From assembly GCA_025267735.1 (NCBI GenBank), contig CM046303.1, forward strand, positions 54,639,403 to 54,703,402: DNA of 64,000 nt, written 5' to 3'. The notes beneath the pieces are model-generated. The model saw only the letters and a list, made by a program, of their open reading frames with translations. It was not told the DNA's origin and ran no database searches. This DNA comes from Mactra quadrangularis. Its lineage: Eukaryota > Mollusca > Bivalvia > Venerida > Mactridae. Position numbers and translations under genes: made by a program. The stretch's first letter is position 1. Each line of letters begins with the position of its first letter. Shown here one piece after another: positions 15,301-30,300 of the stretch.

Positions 15301-18300
15301 TGATACAATACGTGGAAGATGCAGGTAGTGTACATGTATATGTAAAATCCTTGTTCTGTTCTATTAGTCTGGCATTGAATGCATGAGTGCAATCAGTTTC
15401 ATGTAAAAACAAATAAAGTGTGTGGTTTAAAACACTATTCCGTCTGAGCAACTCTGTTAGCATGTTCTAGAGTTCGTATCTTAAAACGAGCGTTTATTAT
15501 ACTGATTCAAAACGTGAAAGTTGAACAGTAACCATGAAAAACAACCTATCAATAAACGTGTCGATTTAAATAAAATTCAGCCTGGAATCATAGCTGCTCC
15601 GGGATCTATCGGTTAATAAACTTAATTTCGTAGTTGGCGATTATTTTTTTCTCCATGAAAATTCGACAAATATGCAAATTTTACTTCATATACGTGTGCA
15701 ATTAAGAAAAGCCTTTGTCTATTGTTGGTTCTTGAGGAAGTGCAACTTGTAGAAGATACCGCCGTGAATAAAAGACGACATGTTGATATGTGACGTTAAT
15801 TCTAATCATATCTGGCAATAAGTAAACCATGGCCCATATAATTAAAAACCAAATATTGCTATTAATATACTTACAATTTTGTGTCATACCAAAATCAATT
15901 GGTGCATTCGTAAGCAAATCAAACTCTTGTGTCGGTACATTAAGAACATCAAAAGAGTGAGTACAAGTCACATCCTCAAGTCTACTAACTGCACGTATAG
16001 ACATTGTATATCTCCCAGTTGTTGAGTACGTGCAATTTTCTAAGTCCTTACCAAACGGACTGTTATCTAGAATACGTTAAAATTATAGTTATAGAATTAA
16101 ATCGTGTATGCTTTAAAATACATTTTTTTCATGGATAAGTATGGAGTCTGCATATGAAATAGCCAACACTATTGTTCACATGTATTTTAAACATATTTAC
16201 GAAATGAACTTATTATGATTACTACACGAGACTGTGATTACGATGATTATGTTGTAAAAGGTCACAGGTACGAGTTCACAGATTTGGTTATGATTTGTTC
16301 ATATTTTGAAAATACTATTCAGCGTCTGTAATTGTGTAAAAATCAATCTTAATATTTTAAGACAAACTGACCTATATATTACAAGAAATATTAAAAAAGT
16401 TACAAAAAAAGTCTTAAATTGTCTATACCGTGACATATGGTGTAGAATTTTACTGCTTGAAACATCATCATTTGTCGGTGTAAGTCCATTTCCACTAAAA
16501 ATGTCATTATCAAAATACTATCTCCCTGCTTTAAATGTGTGTCCATACAATTAAGATAGTTTCAGAAAAGGTTGATATTAAAGTTAAAATCAATGAATGA
16601 GCTCCTTTAACTAGATTTCTACACTTCACAATTATTCATTTTATGCACGAGTGTAGGTAATATATCGGAAGTAAAAATGACAGAGGTAAATACGCATACC
16701 CTAAATAGACTGCCAGGGTAGTTCTACCTCTGACATTTTATATAACATTTTTACTACAGTAATTTTACAGCATACTTTTAGCTCAGCTGTTGTTACTAAT
16801 TATTGCAGGTATGATACGCATTGTTCAATAACTTGCGTATAAAAGAGCATCTGGTCTTAAAATGCGATCTTCATTAACATTCCATGCATGTATTGTTCAT
16901 GTAATTAAACGGAGTTATCGATGTTGTCATTTAAGACATTCAGAAGGTAAGCCAATCTTCATAATTATATGACGAGTATTGTCAACTAGAATTAAGTATA
17001 AAAGTATATGAGTCACTTACAAAGTCGTTTTCTGGTAATCAATGAACCTGGGTCAGATGTGTCACAATCAAATGTTAAATCTAAAACACCAGCCGGTGGG
17101 GCACGTCTTGCTTCAAACACCAATTGTAGAGGTACACCTATATAGTGTTTCATAAATAACTGGTTTGTTATTACAATTAAAAATATGAAAGAGATATGAA
17201 ATAACGTTTTGCCTTGCAAATTTTCTATTTAAAACTCATTAGTCTCGGTTTTACTATTCTGAAAATATATCATTCATATTTTAAACCAATAAAATTTTGT
17301 ACTACAATGTATTTCTATATTGTACTCAACAGTTATTCTTAATTTTTTTTTAAAGAAACGTGTACACCTCGAAAGTAATATAAGAGTTCAGAAATGTATC
17401 GGAACATTTATCACATTCGGTGTCGCAGTTGACATTAAACATTTAAGAAACATGAAGATGACGACAGCTTCAATATATTGAAAGGACAAATCCTAGCAAA
17501 TTAATTGTATGCTCAAATCTACAGAGCCCTATAAAGACCTGGACAAAATCCTGTTTTTTGGATAAACCGATAATCATTCACTCAAAAGAGTACAAAATCT
17601 ATACTCAGTATTTATTAGTTTTTCAACATATGAATCAAAATATGACACATTTATCAACATTTTAAAATATTTAGTAATATAACACAATATGCATTTTTTT
17701 TCTCAAATTCCATATGTCCAAGAGCCCTTGAATTGCACTGTATAAGTGTTTACTCTTTTATTGAAACCATAATGATTGACAACAGAAAACAAGATTAAAA
17801 TTTAATAATCATATACATGTATTTTAAACATATACAGAATACATTTACACGAACCCCATTATATCTTACCTGGTTCACCGGCTATGGGTTCCACGTAACA
17901 TGTCATGTTTCTGATAGGAGCCACAATATATATTGGGAATGTCCTGTTTACACTAGATATCAAGTTATACAGCTTATAAGATACCACCAGATCACCTTGA
18001 TAATAAATATACATTTTTTGTAACATTACTTACAAACTCCAATTACTATACAAGGGGACACTGCACCTTACATACAGTCATGCACAGTTATACATTGCGG
18101 ATTTTCCAATACCACCAATGTGCACATCATGGCAAACAAACTGTAAATGACCACCCTATCAACCTTTATGGTGTACTTCATGAATATAATGATATAATGT
18201 TATATCGAAAATTATAAGATTGCAATGAATTATTGTGAACCATTGACTGTCCATTCAAAGTTATAGATTGCGGAGTATCCAATACCGCCATGTGCACAGC

Positions 18301-21300
18301 ATGGCTGACGAACTGTACTTGGCCGGGGTCTATCAACCCTTATGGTGAACTTTAAGAACACAATGATATAATGTTATATCGCAATTATAAGATTGCCATG
18401 AACCATTGTGACAACTAGTGATGATGATTAAGATTCAATAGTGGGAATTTAATTAACCCCAGTTAAACTTAAGGTGAATAATTCCCAAACAGTCGAAAAA
18501 CAGTAAATTAAAAAGGAGTATAATTAACCTAGAATAAAATATCCAGTACAGTTGCTATGTCATTTCTAAATCAAATTCAAATGTTGTTGATATTGAAAAC
18601 ATTATTTATAGCGATCAAGATTTAAAAACTAACAGTTTGATTAAACTGTTATGTAAAAAAAGCTTTCAAAATAAGATACCAAATATAAATACGTGTATTT
18701 TGGAAATATAAATGTTCATTCTAATGTTCGTTGAACCAGGGTACTTCGCAAGATACATATGAATTTATACTTACCATCTCTGTCAGTGTAGTTTCTTTGA
18801 ATCGAAGCTAGAAGATCAATATCGTTATATATATTTGTAGTTCCATCTCCCCATTCAATCGCCATATTGACCATATTAGGCATTGTACCGCCTGGTAACG
18901 TAAACCCAAACTCTGTGGTAGCCGGCGGATTAAAGGCCACCGTGTCAACGACAGCATCAAATATCAAACCATCAACAGGCACCATGACCATAGCATAGAA
19001 ATCTTGAGTGTAATTGTTGTAGTAATTCTTCACCGTGACTCTTATACGGTGTAGATTTACATTAGTAAATGTATGGTTGGCCGGGAAAGAAAACAAACCC
19101 AGATCAAATGGTTCAGACACTGGTGCGCTCTCGTTCCAAAACTGTCCGTCTCCCCAATCAATAACAACGGTAGCACTTGTACCATTTGTCATGTTGACCA
19201 TACACCAGGCGCCACTATTCAGAGGTATAATCCTGTAAGGATACCCGGACACAAACGTTTCATCTGTGAACTCGCATTCAATTGTTGGATTTGTAATAGG
19301 TATTTCAATGACAAATATGGTTCCGGGTTCAGACGCTACGGAATTTAAAGCATTTGAAACTTCAAACTCTACGGGAATCGCTCCAAGTTCATATTCAATT
19401 AACTTAGTTGAAGTTGCCATACGGGCGGTTTCATCTACTATAAACTCCATGCTTACGTTGTTATATGTAAAACTGACGTCGAGGTTTGTTCCAGAGGTCC
19501 ATGTTAGTACAATGTGGTATTCTTTCTGTGCAATGGCTCCACTTGGAGACAACTTTACGCCTTCTACACGTTCCATGGCCATCACGCTGCGTGTAGTTAG
19601 AGCTTGACTGATATTGTTCCTGCACAATAAACCGATTTGAACATTTCCTGGTATTTCAAAGACATAATCTAACTCTTTATTCGTGCTTTCCGATGCAATG
19701 ATCTCAACAACTTCATTATTTGCAAACTTTAGCGAGTACGTACATGTGTAGTTCGTACCGGAAGTCATGTTGAAGAAAACCTTTTCAGTGTCACCAATTG
19801 CGATAATTCTTGACTGAGTTGAAACTGTTAGATTTCTAATGTATTCTTCAGCATATATTATTGAATGGTTTACGCGATAAGACACAGCATTTGAAATATT
19901 CACTGTTAAGTTATACACACCAACCGTTGGAAGTGAAACATTTAAAGTAGTTGAATCGATTGTCTTTTCAACTATACCATTATCAAAAATCCACTCAATG
20001 TTAACCGGTTTACCTGCAAATTATATACAACTTGTGTTATTACTGCGAAAAGACACGGACATGTGTACAAAGTTAAATGAATGAAATATATTTAATAGTA
20101 ATTTTGGTACAAAATAATTCATTGGCAATTTGAATTTGATGTAGCGACACTGCAGAGCGATCGTTAATGTGAATGAGATAAATTCGCTTCTGGGACCATC
20201 ATAATCAATGGTCTAAATAGCAAAATATTTTGACTATATAAATCGTTTCATCTCCAAATCGGCCTTTTAAAAAGGTAGGTAAGTACTGATTACAGACAAA
20301 GGTCCAGAAAAGCTAGGTTAGGTACGTAGTCCTCGTAAAAATGATTATAGTTGTGTCGACAGTATAAAACCAAATTACAATATGTTAAAGACTTTGACCT
20401 TAGTACACAAAAAAGGTTTATGAACATCCTACCTGTAAATGGTTGTAATTCAAATGTTGTGTTGACATAAGCCTCGCAATGGAAAGGACCTTTAAGTATG
20501 GTAAAGTTTACACCCATAAATACTTGAACGTTCTCCTGGATTGTGTCAATTGATCCAAGTTTATCTACTACTGATGTCTGGAAGCAAAAGAGTTGCTGTC
20601 ACTTAAACGGTAAACGAATGTAACCTACATACGTAATTTTTGGCATTCGTAAAATTAACGATACATGTTAAATAGATAGAATTTATCGTAAATGAAAACA
20701 ATATATGTATATAGCACAAGAATGTTTAAGAATAGATACAGTAAATATTGTATATTCAATGTATTGGGACATATTTTGGTCTATTAAGGATAGCACAAAA
20801 AAACTGTGAACTTTTTGTTTCCATTGAATGGTAACTTCAATTTATGTAAACCTCTTTATATTTGGGTATTTTAATTATGTGTTCTTATTACATTCATTTT
20901 GTACTTGTTTTTTTACTTACGTATCATGTTTTATGATTTTGGTTATTAAAGGTTCTGTTGTGAAATAGCCGATTCACTAAACGTACTGATATATGTGTGT
21001 GTGTCATTTTGCAAGCCACTAAAATGTATACACCAATACTACATTTACAGAGGAGTATATCGGACTGGAGTTGCTTGTATAATTAACCTACTGTTGCTCT
21101 GTCACAAGACCGTCATAAACATAAACAAAACAATGAATTACATATGTGTTGTTTTACTTTAATATAATTTATTATCCAAAAGGTGGAGAATCATAACCAT
21201 GTTTTATCGTTCAAAACCTTAACAAACGGGCGCCATTTTGAAACAAAACACATATATTTCCCCAATGCTCTCATTAATTTGACCACAAGGAACAATGAAA

Positions 21301-24300
21301 GTTTACCCAAATAAGCTACCCATTTGATTGGGTTTTTTTATATTACCGATTCTACTATGATGTATATACCATACAGATCAAATTTGAATTGCAAAAAGTT
21401 ACCCCGAACTTCTATATCGAATTGAGCTTAAAGTGGGTCGCATTTAATAGATTGTTCGGTTCAATTTCAATGTCCAACTATCTATTTTTCAAAATGGCCC
21501 CCACATAATTGTTTAGAACGATACAAATTTGTTTTGATTCTCATACCTAATCCCACTTACCTCCACAGTTACATTGCCACTGTTAGTGAACTCTAGATCA
21601 ATTAACGTTACCGATTCTCGAATATAAATAGCTCTAAACATGTGTTGATTTGGTATAAGACTACAGTCAATATATGCAAAATATGCATCCGCAACTTCTT
21701 TAGTACAATGATAGTCAAAGTACTCATATTCTAATGTAGAGTTGGTCGAGGCTATCAAAGCTGACGTGCTGTTAATTATTTCGTGAGCAACAATATCCCC
21801 AGGCTGTACAATGACATTAGCAGGAACAAACCACTGTCCTACTCTATCTATGGTATGATTCATTGAGAAGATGTAACTGTGAAATATAAGAATTAATGCT
21901 CATTATTAAAACACAAAAGAGATTTAAAGAATGTTAATAAAATATCACCTTATAATTTGAAACACGTACGTCTTGATATGTTTAAACCTGAAATTGACTT
22001 TGTATTGGACATGTATTCTCAAAATGATTGCCAGATTGCCCTCGCATGGACTATACTTATATTAAACATAAGGTTGAAAAAACAATAGAGAATGGTATAC
22101 GAAGGGTAAACAAGAGCACCGCTCGGCGGAGCATTATATACCCGAAAGTGTTGTTTTTTTAGTTAAGATGAAGAATTGGTAAAACATGAAAACATTTCAT
22201 ATATACTGTGGGCCAAATGAAACTTAAGTTATGCTCCGGAAACTGTTTTCAGTTTTAAGGTAATAGTGACTTAGACTTTTGACCTTGTGACCCCAAATCA
22301 ATAGGGGTCTTCTACCCGATATGGACAATCATCGTATGATGTTTGAATATTGTGGACCAAATGGAACTTAAGTTACGCTCCGGAAACTGTTTTCAGTTTT
22401 AAGGTAATAGTGACCTTGACCTTTGAGCTTATGACCCCAAAATCAATAAGGGTCTTCTACTTGATATGGACAATCATCCTATAAAGTTTGAATATTGTGG
22501 GCCAAATGGAACTTAAGTTATGCTCCGGAAACCAAATTGCTAACAGACGGACGGACGGACGCCAGGGGATTACATAATATGCCCGAAATTCTTTCGGGCA
22601 TATAAAAAGAAAGGAAGGGGATTGATTAATCAATTAAGGGAGAAACATCACAACGTGGTAATATAGAATGTTTCAGTTCGTAATTCATGCAACACAAGGC
22701 GATAAATTAGATTTGTTTGAAACTGTAAGATGTCCTTTGTATGTCCCTGTCTTGACAATGTAAATGAACACATGAGTATACATGATTTTTTTCCTGTATG
22801 TCAATGTTGAGATAGCATATTACAGTGTAGAAAACAATAAATAATAAAAGAATAAACAACGATAGATAGTTTGAGTGATGTTGAAAAATTTGTGAAATAT
22901 TCCTATGTTCCAAACAGCAGCAGTTGTATAATGGACGCTCTACTTTACTATTTAAAATATAATTTCTTAAATAATATAATATACAATTTTGTAGATCACA
23001 AATATGATATTCAAAGTATACCTACTCGTAAAATGGAGCAGCCAGAGAAGTTTGTCGTGTCACTTTATTTGTGCAACAATTTTGTTCAGACGAGCAAAAC
23101 TGCCCTGAACACTGGAAACCACAAGTGCCGGTTTGCTGACAGGCATTTGATATATAGCAGTATTCATCCCCAAAATTACACAGTGGACGATACACCTGAA
23201 ATAGTTAGAGTAAGAATTGAGACTAAACTAAAAAAAATACTCACAAGAAATAGTTAACCCGAAACAATTAATAAATTCTTTTCGACCGCCTCGTTTAATT
23301 CATTAGTTGTTGTCATTGATTACTTGTGGGAAGATATGACTTAAATCCTAGATCGAAGTTCACACATGTCCTCGAAAATTCGAATGAAGAAACAATCGGC
23401 TCATAGTGCAAGAGTTGGCCGGATATAGTAACAATCTTATAAAAATATATATATATAGAAAAATATTCTAAAAATTCATGGTTGCAAAGCATAAAGCCAA
23501 TACTACAAGTTCTCGATCGGAACACCTCGACTTTTGATTCAATTAATAATCTAAGTAGGATTTTTAGGGGTCCACCAAGAGGATTTGGGTATTGCAACAT
23601 ACGCGAGGAGAATTATAGGCGAAATACTCAACAATTATGCAAACTAATTCTTTTGTAAACATACAAAGCATTACAAAAACATTTTTATGATACCTATTAT
23701 CGTTCAGTGATATCTCTGAATCTTGTACTAGGATTTCAAATTTGTCGGCGTAAAACGAGACATTAATATTCGCCTAAACGATTTTGGATACATTTACTTT
23801 AAAACTGGTAAAATCATTTTGTTCGGGTTTGTGGCACAAAGGTAGTTCCAAAATAGCGTCTAAATATGTCCGAAATTATTCGTAGAGAATGGCCGAGGAG
23901 GTATGATTGACAAGTTCAAGACAATCGTTACAACTCGGCAATTTTAATTTGACATACCAAATCAAGTTCAGAGTGGTTTAAAGACTAACCTGTAATCGGA
24001 CATCTCCAAGCCCAACAGCATTAAACTCAAAGCCAACAAGAAGACCTTCGTGTTCGGCTGGATAGTAAGGATGAATAACTAACTGATCTGTTACTGCAGT
24101 AGATATGTAATCGTTGATATCACCTTCGATATGTTCTGCTACAAAATTACCCATCACAGACTCATCGGCGTCTTTAATAAACAAGAGTTATATCAAACTT
24201 TAACATGTATAGACCAAATCTGATGTCAAATGTGTCAGTATTGTTTTATGTAAACTGTAAGGCAGTCATGATTTAATCACAAAATATGTTACAGTATTGT

Positions 24301-27300
24301 TCATATTGTCTTTATTTCAATAAACAGTTTAATGTTAACATACCATGTTACATGTAAATCTACATACTAGACTTTCACTTCTAACTTTGATCACATTTAA
24401 GGGTGATAAGTATAAAATTATGCGGCTTAATAATTAGTACTTCATAGTCAATTCTGGTTACAATATATAATACATGTCAGGCTGACTTTTGACTACTCAA
24501 TTTGTTGTAACAACGATACTATAACCATTATTTACGTTTCGGCTATGCACGTAAGTAGGCAGATCAACAAATAGCTGTGATATGCCCTAATCGAGTCACA
24601 TACTAGCGACGTTAAGTGAATTCAGTTAGATAAATTCACGCAGCACAAAACGAGGCGACAAACGTGCTTCTGCTATGTAAAAGCAAAATATGCGATAAAA
24701 TTTAATTATATCAAAGTGCATTTAATTTGTTCTCTTTATCATTTGACGTGAACATTATAGAGAATTAGATCACTTGCCCCGAATATATAGTTGCCCTTAT
24801 AGATAACTTACTTTAAGAAGAAATATTAATGGGCTTCAAGTCTACTTCACATCAACAAATATTAATACTGTAGTAAATAAATATAGTAACAAATTTCGTC
24901 AGCTTTATGGGTGCTTATGGCGGTTATGTAACTAATTATATTTTTTTGCTGCTATAACTCTCCGACCATTTTTTCATTTAAGCGGGTTGATAATTGCCTC
25001 AATTCCACACTTACGTACATTGACCTCTTAAACCATACTGTACCTGCAATAGAGAACGATTTCTTGATTGTTTTGTTGCCGTCCATATAATTGACCTCTG
25101 CCATCAAGCTTGTTCCTTCATCCACGTATAAGGAACAATAATTCTTCTCAAATGTTACAATCTGGGAAGGACAGGTTAATTTTGAGGTTTTTACTGGTCT
25201 TTGAATCGAAACAAAGGTCGCTGTGTCATACGCCTGAAAAAAGAAAGTAATTCTTATTTATAATGACAATTGATATTTGAATGAACGTTAAATGTGTTTA
25301 GAATATTAATTCGTGTCTTCCGAGACGACCAATCGTCAAGAAGTAAACTCACACAAAGGTTGACTATACCGATCCGCTTAGATTGATCGGGACCACGCGA
25401 ACTGTCAATGAACAAACTTCAATATAGCAACCCGTCCAATGTGAACAGGCAGTTGTCCAACTTCTGGACGATATTCCCGTGTCCGGATTGGCCTCGTCAG
25501 TCAATTTCGGTCACATTGAGTCAATTAAACAAACTGAACCAATGGTTGTTGTCGATGACGATATGACATATATATTAAAACTAACAGTAATTACAGTGTA
25601 CGTGTGGTAGACAATGCTTACATTGGTGATCGGTTTCTGGGGCTATAATAAGTGTTAAAATATATATATGTATTATCATTGCTTAAACAAAGTTTGGAAG
25701 TATGAGCAAAGATGATTTATGTTTGATGGTACTTGTGGCTGTGGCTTTTATTTTGTGTATCTTGATATCTTAACGTAAGATTACAGCGACTGGTTTACAA
25801 AACCGGGTTTCTTTGACTCCTTAATGACACCACTTATCCCACAACCCTGTACGGATGATTTTAAACTCAACTTAATTGTTGAATTTGCAAAGAATGATAA
25901 ATCTCATCGCGGCCAGGAGTAGAACGAGGAACGTCTTGTACTCTGTTCCAGAGTATCAACCATTTGAGTAGGATCTTGTCTAAGAATACACATGTAATTA
26001 AAGTCTGGAAGTTCAAAGTTGTAATGCTTATTATGAAAGAACTAAACATATATTAAGGGCAACTAAATACAATACTTACATCGAGAGTTTTTGCTGTATT
26101 AGTGACGTAACCTCTGATGTCATAATCACCAGCTAGATGATAATGTTTATTCATAAATCTAGCTATATTTGCTGTATAATTAGTCACACCAGCGCCGTCA
26201 TCATAATCTATCTTCATTAGATATTCTTGAGTGGAGGGTTCAATTACTGCAGTAAGTGTAGTCGTCGTAGACACTGTGACCAAATCTCGGGCTGCGGTCA
26301 GTGTCATTTTTAGAGGGACTGGAGATTCGAACACTTCCACGTGAGTCAGTGATCCGCATGTGTGCGTTGGACTACCCGAACATGGTGTGTCACATCCTCC
26401 AGGATCAGAGATCATCGTCGGAGGAGGTTCACTTTCCGCACAGAAACAAAAACGACCTGCCAACGAAAAATTGTTACATCATTAACACTAGTTTATTTTT
26501 ATTGCGATGCACTAGTAATGTTGTATGTTACTATATGGAGAATTGTTATAAGAATACAGTGTCCCTCCATTCCAGTACGTAAGAATCAATAATCCTTCTG
26601 AGATGCTATGAACTTCTTTTTTTTGGTATTTGCTATAACATCACATCAGCCAAAGCTTTGGAAAAGCATGGTATCTTAGGAATTGCGTGAAACGCTGTAA
26701 GTTATCGTTAACCAAAGAAAACCGCTACAGGGTCTAATGCCGCGGCTAACTTAGATGAATCGTTTTTAGCGAAAAATCCATTTGCATTTTGCCTATTCCG
26801 ATATCAATACGTCAAATTCAATCACCGTATTAATAAAATACATGACAATTTTACAGTAATGGTAATTTACTTAGTCCAATAATCAGATATATGGAGAAGT
26901 TGTTTGCCATGAGGAACGGTTGGTGAATACTGGTTATAGAAAAGGGTCCATGAAAGCTAGGTAAGGTGTGCTAGACGCCGTAAAATAACATACATTGTGT
27001 TTACACGACGTTAAAACCAGTATACAAAAAATGCATTATTACACTAAATATTTTAAAACCCCTACCTGCTCGGACTGCTGCATAGCCATAATTTGCATTG
27101 CTACAAGCACTTGCACATACGGTTGGAGTCATGCTATCCGGGGATGTTATTCCAGGATTGATGAAGAAATGGCGTGCCGGAATCTCTTTGTAACATCCTA
27201 AGCGATCTATGAAAATATATATCAAAATATGTATTGACATTGATACAAACTTACCATAATAATATATACCTATAGCAACTTTGACGGATGAGGTATACCG

Positions 27301-30300
27301 GATTGGTACAATGGACAATTAGGGCCACAGGTACACAAAGTGTCGGATATGCGACCATTTGGTGCTGACTTTTTCAGCACATTTAAACCTGTATATTAAA
27401 ACTAACGCTGCCGATGGTCTGCATGGAAACATTTATCTTATTTGTCGAATGAAAAATATCTTTTTATAAATAAATGAACTTTATTCTTAAATATGTTTAT
27501 TTGTTTTATTGCATTTCAAAGAAAAAGTAGATCAAATCTGAAGGTAGAATTTGGTTGTCAATACTTAAAACAACAATTTTAATCACAATATGTTTAACAT
27601 GGAGTCTTGTGATAGTAAAATATACTCAAAATTACATAAATAAGCTCAAAAAACTACATTTATTTTGGATCATATATATGTATTATGTATATATTCAACA
27701 TTAACACAAATGCGCATATCATGCTCTTTTTAAAAAAAACTCTCTTTTAGAAAATTGCGTATTATCAAACTAAAAAAAGCAAAGCTAGTTGTCGGGTTTA
27801 TTGTGACTAACAAGAACTAAAAAACTTTTTTAAATACATACACGTACTTTTTCAAAAATACGTTTTTTATGTTATATAACATTTCAAAGTGAAAGTAAAA
27901 AGAAACCGTCAGAAAATCACGTGATTATATACCCTGATGTACGGCTCTATATGTTACCTAACTTATTGCACTCTACTGCTAATGATACTAAACGCTAACA
28001 TGAAGAGTAACTACGATATTGTTCAAAATTGATATTAAATTGATATTTATTTGTGATTACAAAGAAGCAAGTGTTAATCAATAACCTTTTGTTAAATTAA
28101 AAACCTTATTTATACTTACAATCAAATAAAATAAAGATTTATTTAGTAAATGGATTTTAACAATGATTATTTTCTTTGAATGTTCGGATGCTATAGTATC
28201 CGAATCAATATTTACATAATAAAATAACAAACAGTCAAACAACAATAACACTATTAATGGAAGGCAGGCTTTTATTTAAATACCAAATCCCAGATAAGTC
28301 AACATGATTGATTGCTACCTTTAAAATCATCCCGTAAGCCTATTTCGTCTGTCTTATTGTGCTGATTATATTGGTTTACGATAATTGACAAGTTATTCCG
28401 GATGAAGTTTGTGTAATAATTAATTGAGTTGATTTTACACTTTGGGGGTAATATTCCCTCTATCATTTTGGATCTATGACAATCAGGCTATCAAGACAAT
28501 CCCTATTAAGTTTGTCTTAAATGTCAATCATAAAAATCCGGACCAAGAACAAAAGCATCGCTAAATGGACGTACACAAATGTTTGTGGAAGTAAGTGGCT
28601 AGGTATAAATTCCATTCGACCGGTACTGGACCGTTAAGTGGTTTCTAAGCACCTGTGATTGATCTATAGTACTAGGGTTTATACCTTGGGACAAAATCTA
28701 GATGATGTACTGGAGAAACAATCAGTAGATCGTACTGACGTAGGTAAAACTATAATGTCAAGAGAACTGTTTAGTATAAACATAGACTAAAAGTCTTTTA
28801 CTTGCCCTCCAAAAATCATTGGACAAAATTCTGTTGCTAGATTAAAGTTTTAAGTTAAAATGCGGTGCAAAGTATGTTTCATATACATGTTCAGTCGACT
28901 TAAACAAAAAACCCTGATCATTAAATCCACCTTCATGCAGACGATCTCCCACAGTACCCATTTACACTTGGGTAAAGTGGAACAACTGTAGGTTGATTTT
29001 TGCTCAAGGAAATTAGCAATGCTTTTAGTGGGAATTGAACCCGAGACCTCTCGTTTCCTAAGCGGGCGTCCTTCCACTTGACTACTTTAACCCATGAAAA
29101 ATGAAAGCAAAAGAGTATTAAAAGCAAATTCCATACTCAACATCGACTAGTTTATTGACGTATGATTTAAACTACATTACGAGAATAAGTTTTAATTACA
29201 GTAAAACATCTTGCGTTGATGTGTTATTTTTTTATCAAATTTTCGTTTGTCTGAGAACTTTTGGAGGAAACTGCGTCTCGACTTTCTAGTTGATGCAATA
29301 ATGTCAAATAAAACACGTCTAAATATGGATTTGAACTTTAAATTTACGTATTTACAGTAAGAGTCTATGAACTGTATGCACCTAATTCTAATAATAAAAT
29401 GTACTTCTATTCTATAGAATCTACAAATAGATTGATCTAGTAGTATGAGTAATATGTGTAATTTAAAAGTTCAAATTCATTGTACTTGAAGAACCATTCT
29501 AAAAATGTCAGCAAAGTGTATCATTTGAAACGTTTATGAACATCGACTTATTCGACTATACACTATGGTAGCATATTTCTGCCTCATAACTAACACGTTA
29601 TTTAAGGGCCGGTCACATAGGCCAAAACGCATGAATCACGCATAAATTTTGGTTGTGCGTGCTTGTCTGTCGAGGATTTGACCATTTTCTACGATTTACG
29701 CGATGAAAAATCACCGATACACTGCGCAAGAATTACGTATCAATCACGCAAAAATCACTGACAAAGCACTTATAAACCACGCATAAGCCCAAAAAGGGGC
29801 ACAGAATTGAATGTGCCCAACGAAAGCTTCGCGGAAAACCACGCATATTCTGCGCATTATCACTGATAAACTGCGTATGATTGGCGCATGATTGGCGCAT
29901 GAACTACGCATAATGTGCGTCTGAGTCTCGTCCTTTCAACGCCGTTCCGCGTATATAAACGGATGCGGGCTTCAGGACATTTTCACGCACGATCGCTGTC
30001 GCTGATGTTCCACGCATGATTCGCGCATAATCCGCGTAAGAACTACGCAAACTGCGCAAATAATACGTAAAACAACGCAAAATTGCGTAAACTATTACGC
30101 GAAGATAATTTTGAACAGTTCAAAACCTGGAATCGCGCATAACGCTGAAACGGCACAGTTCCACTCACAACTACGAATGCTCCACGTCAGAAACGCTGAT
30201 GAAACGCGAATATCACGGATGACTCACGTAAGACTCGAGTTTTGTGCGTGATTTTTGCGTGATTTATGCGTTTTGGCCTATGTGACCGGCCCTTTAAGTG

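Noticed and set aside
18716..19918. Plus-strand ORFs of 67-113 codons inside exon 10
   Set aside because: Shadows of the minus-strand PKD exon.
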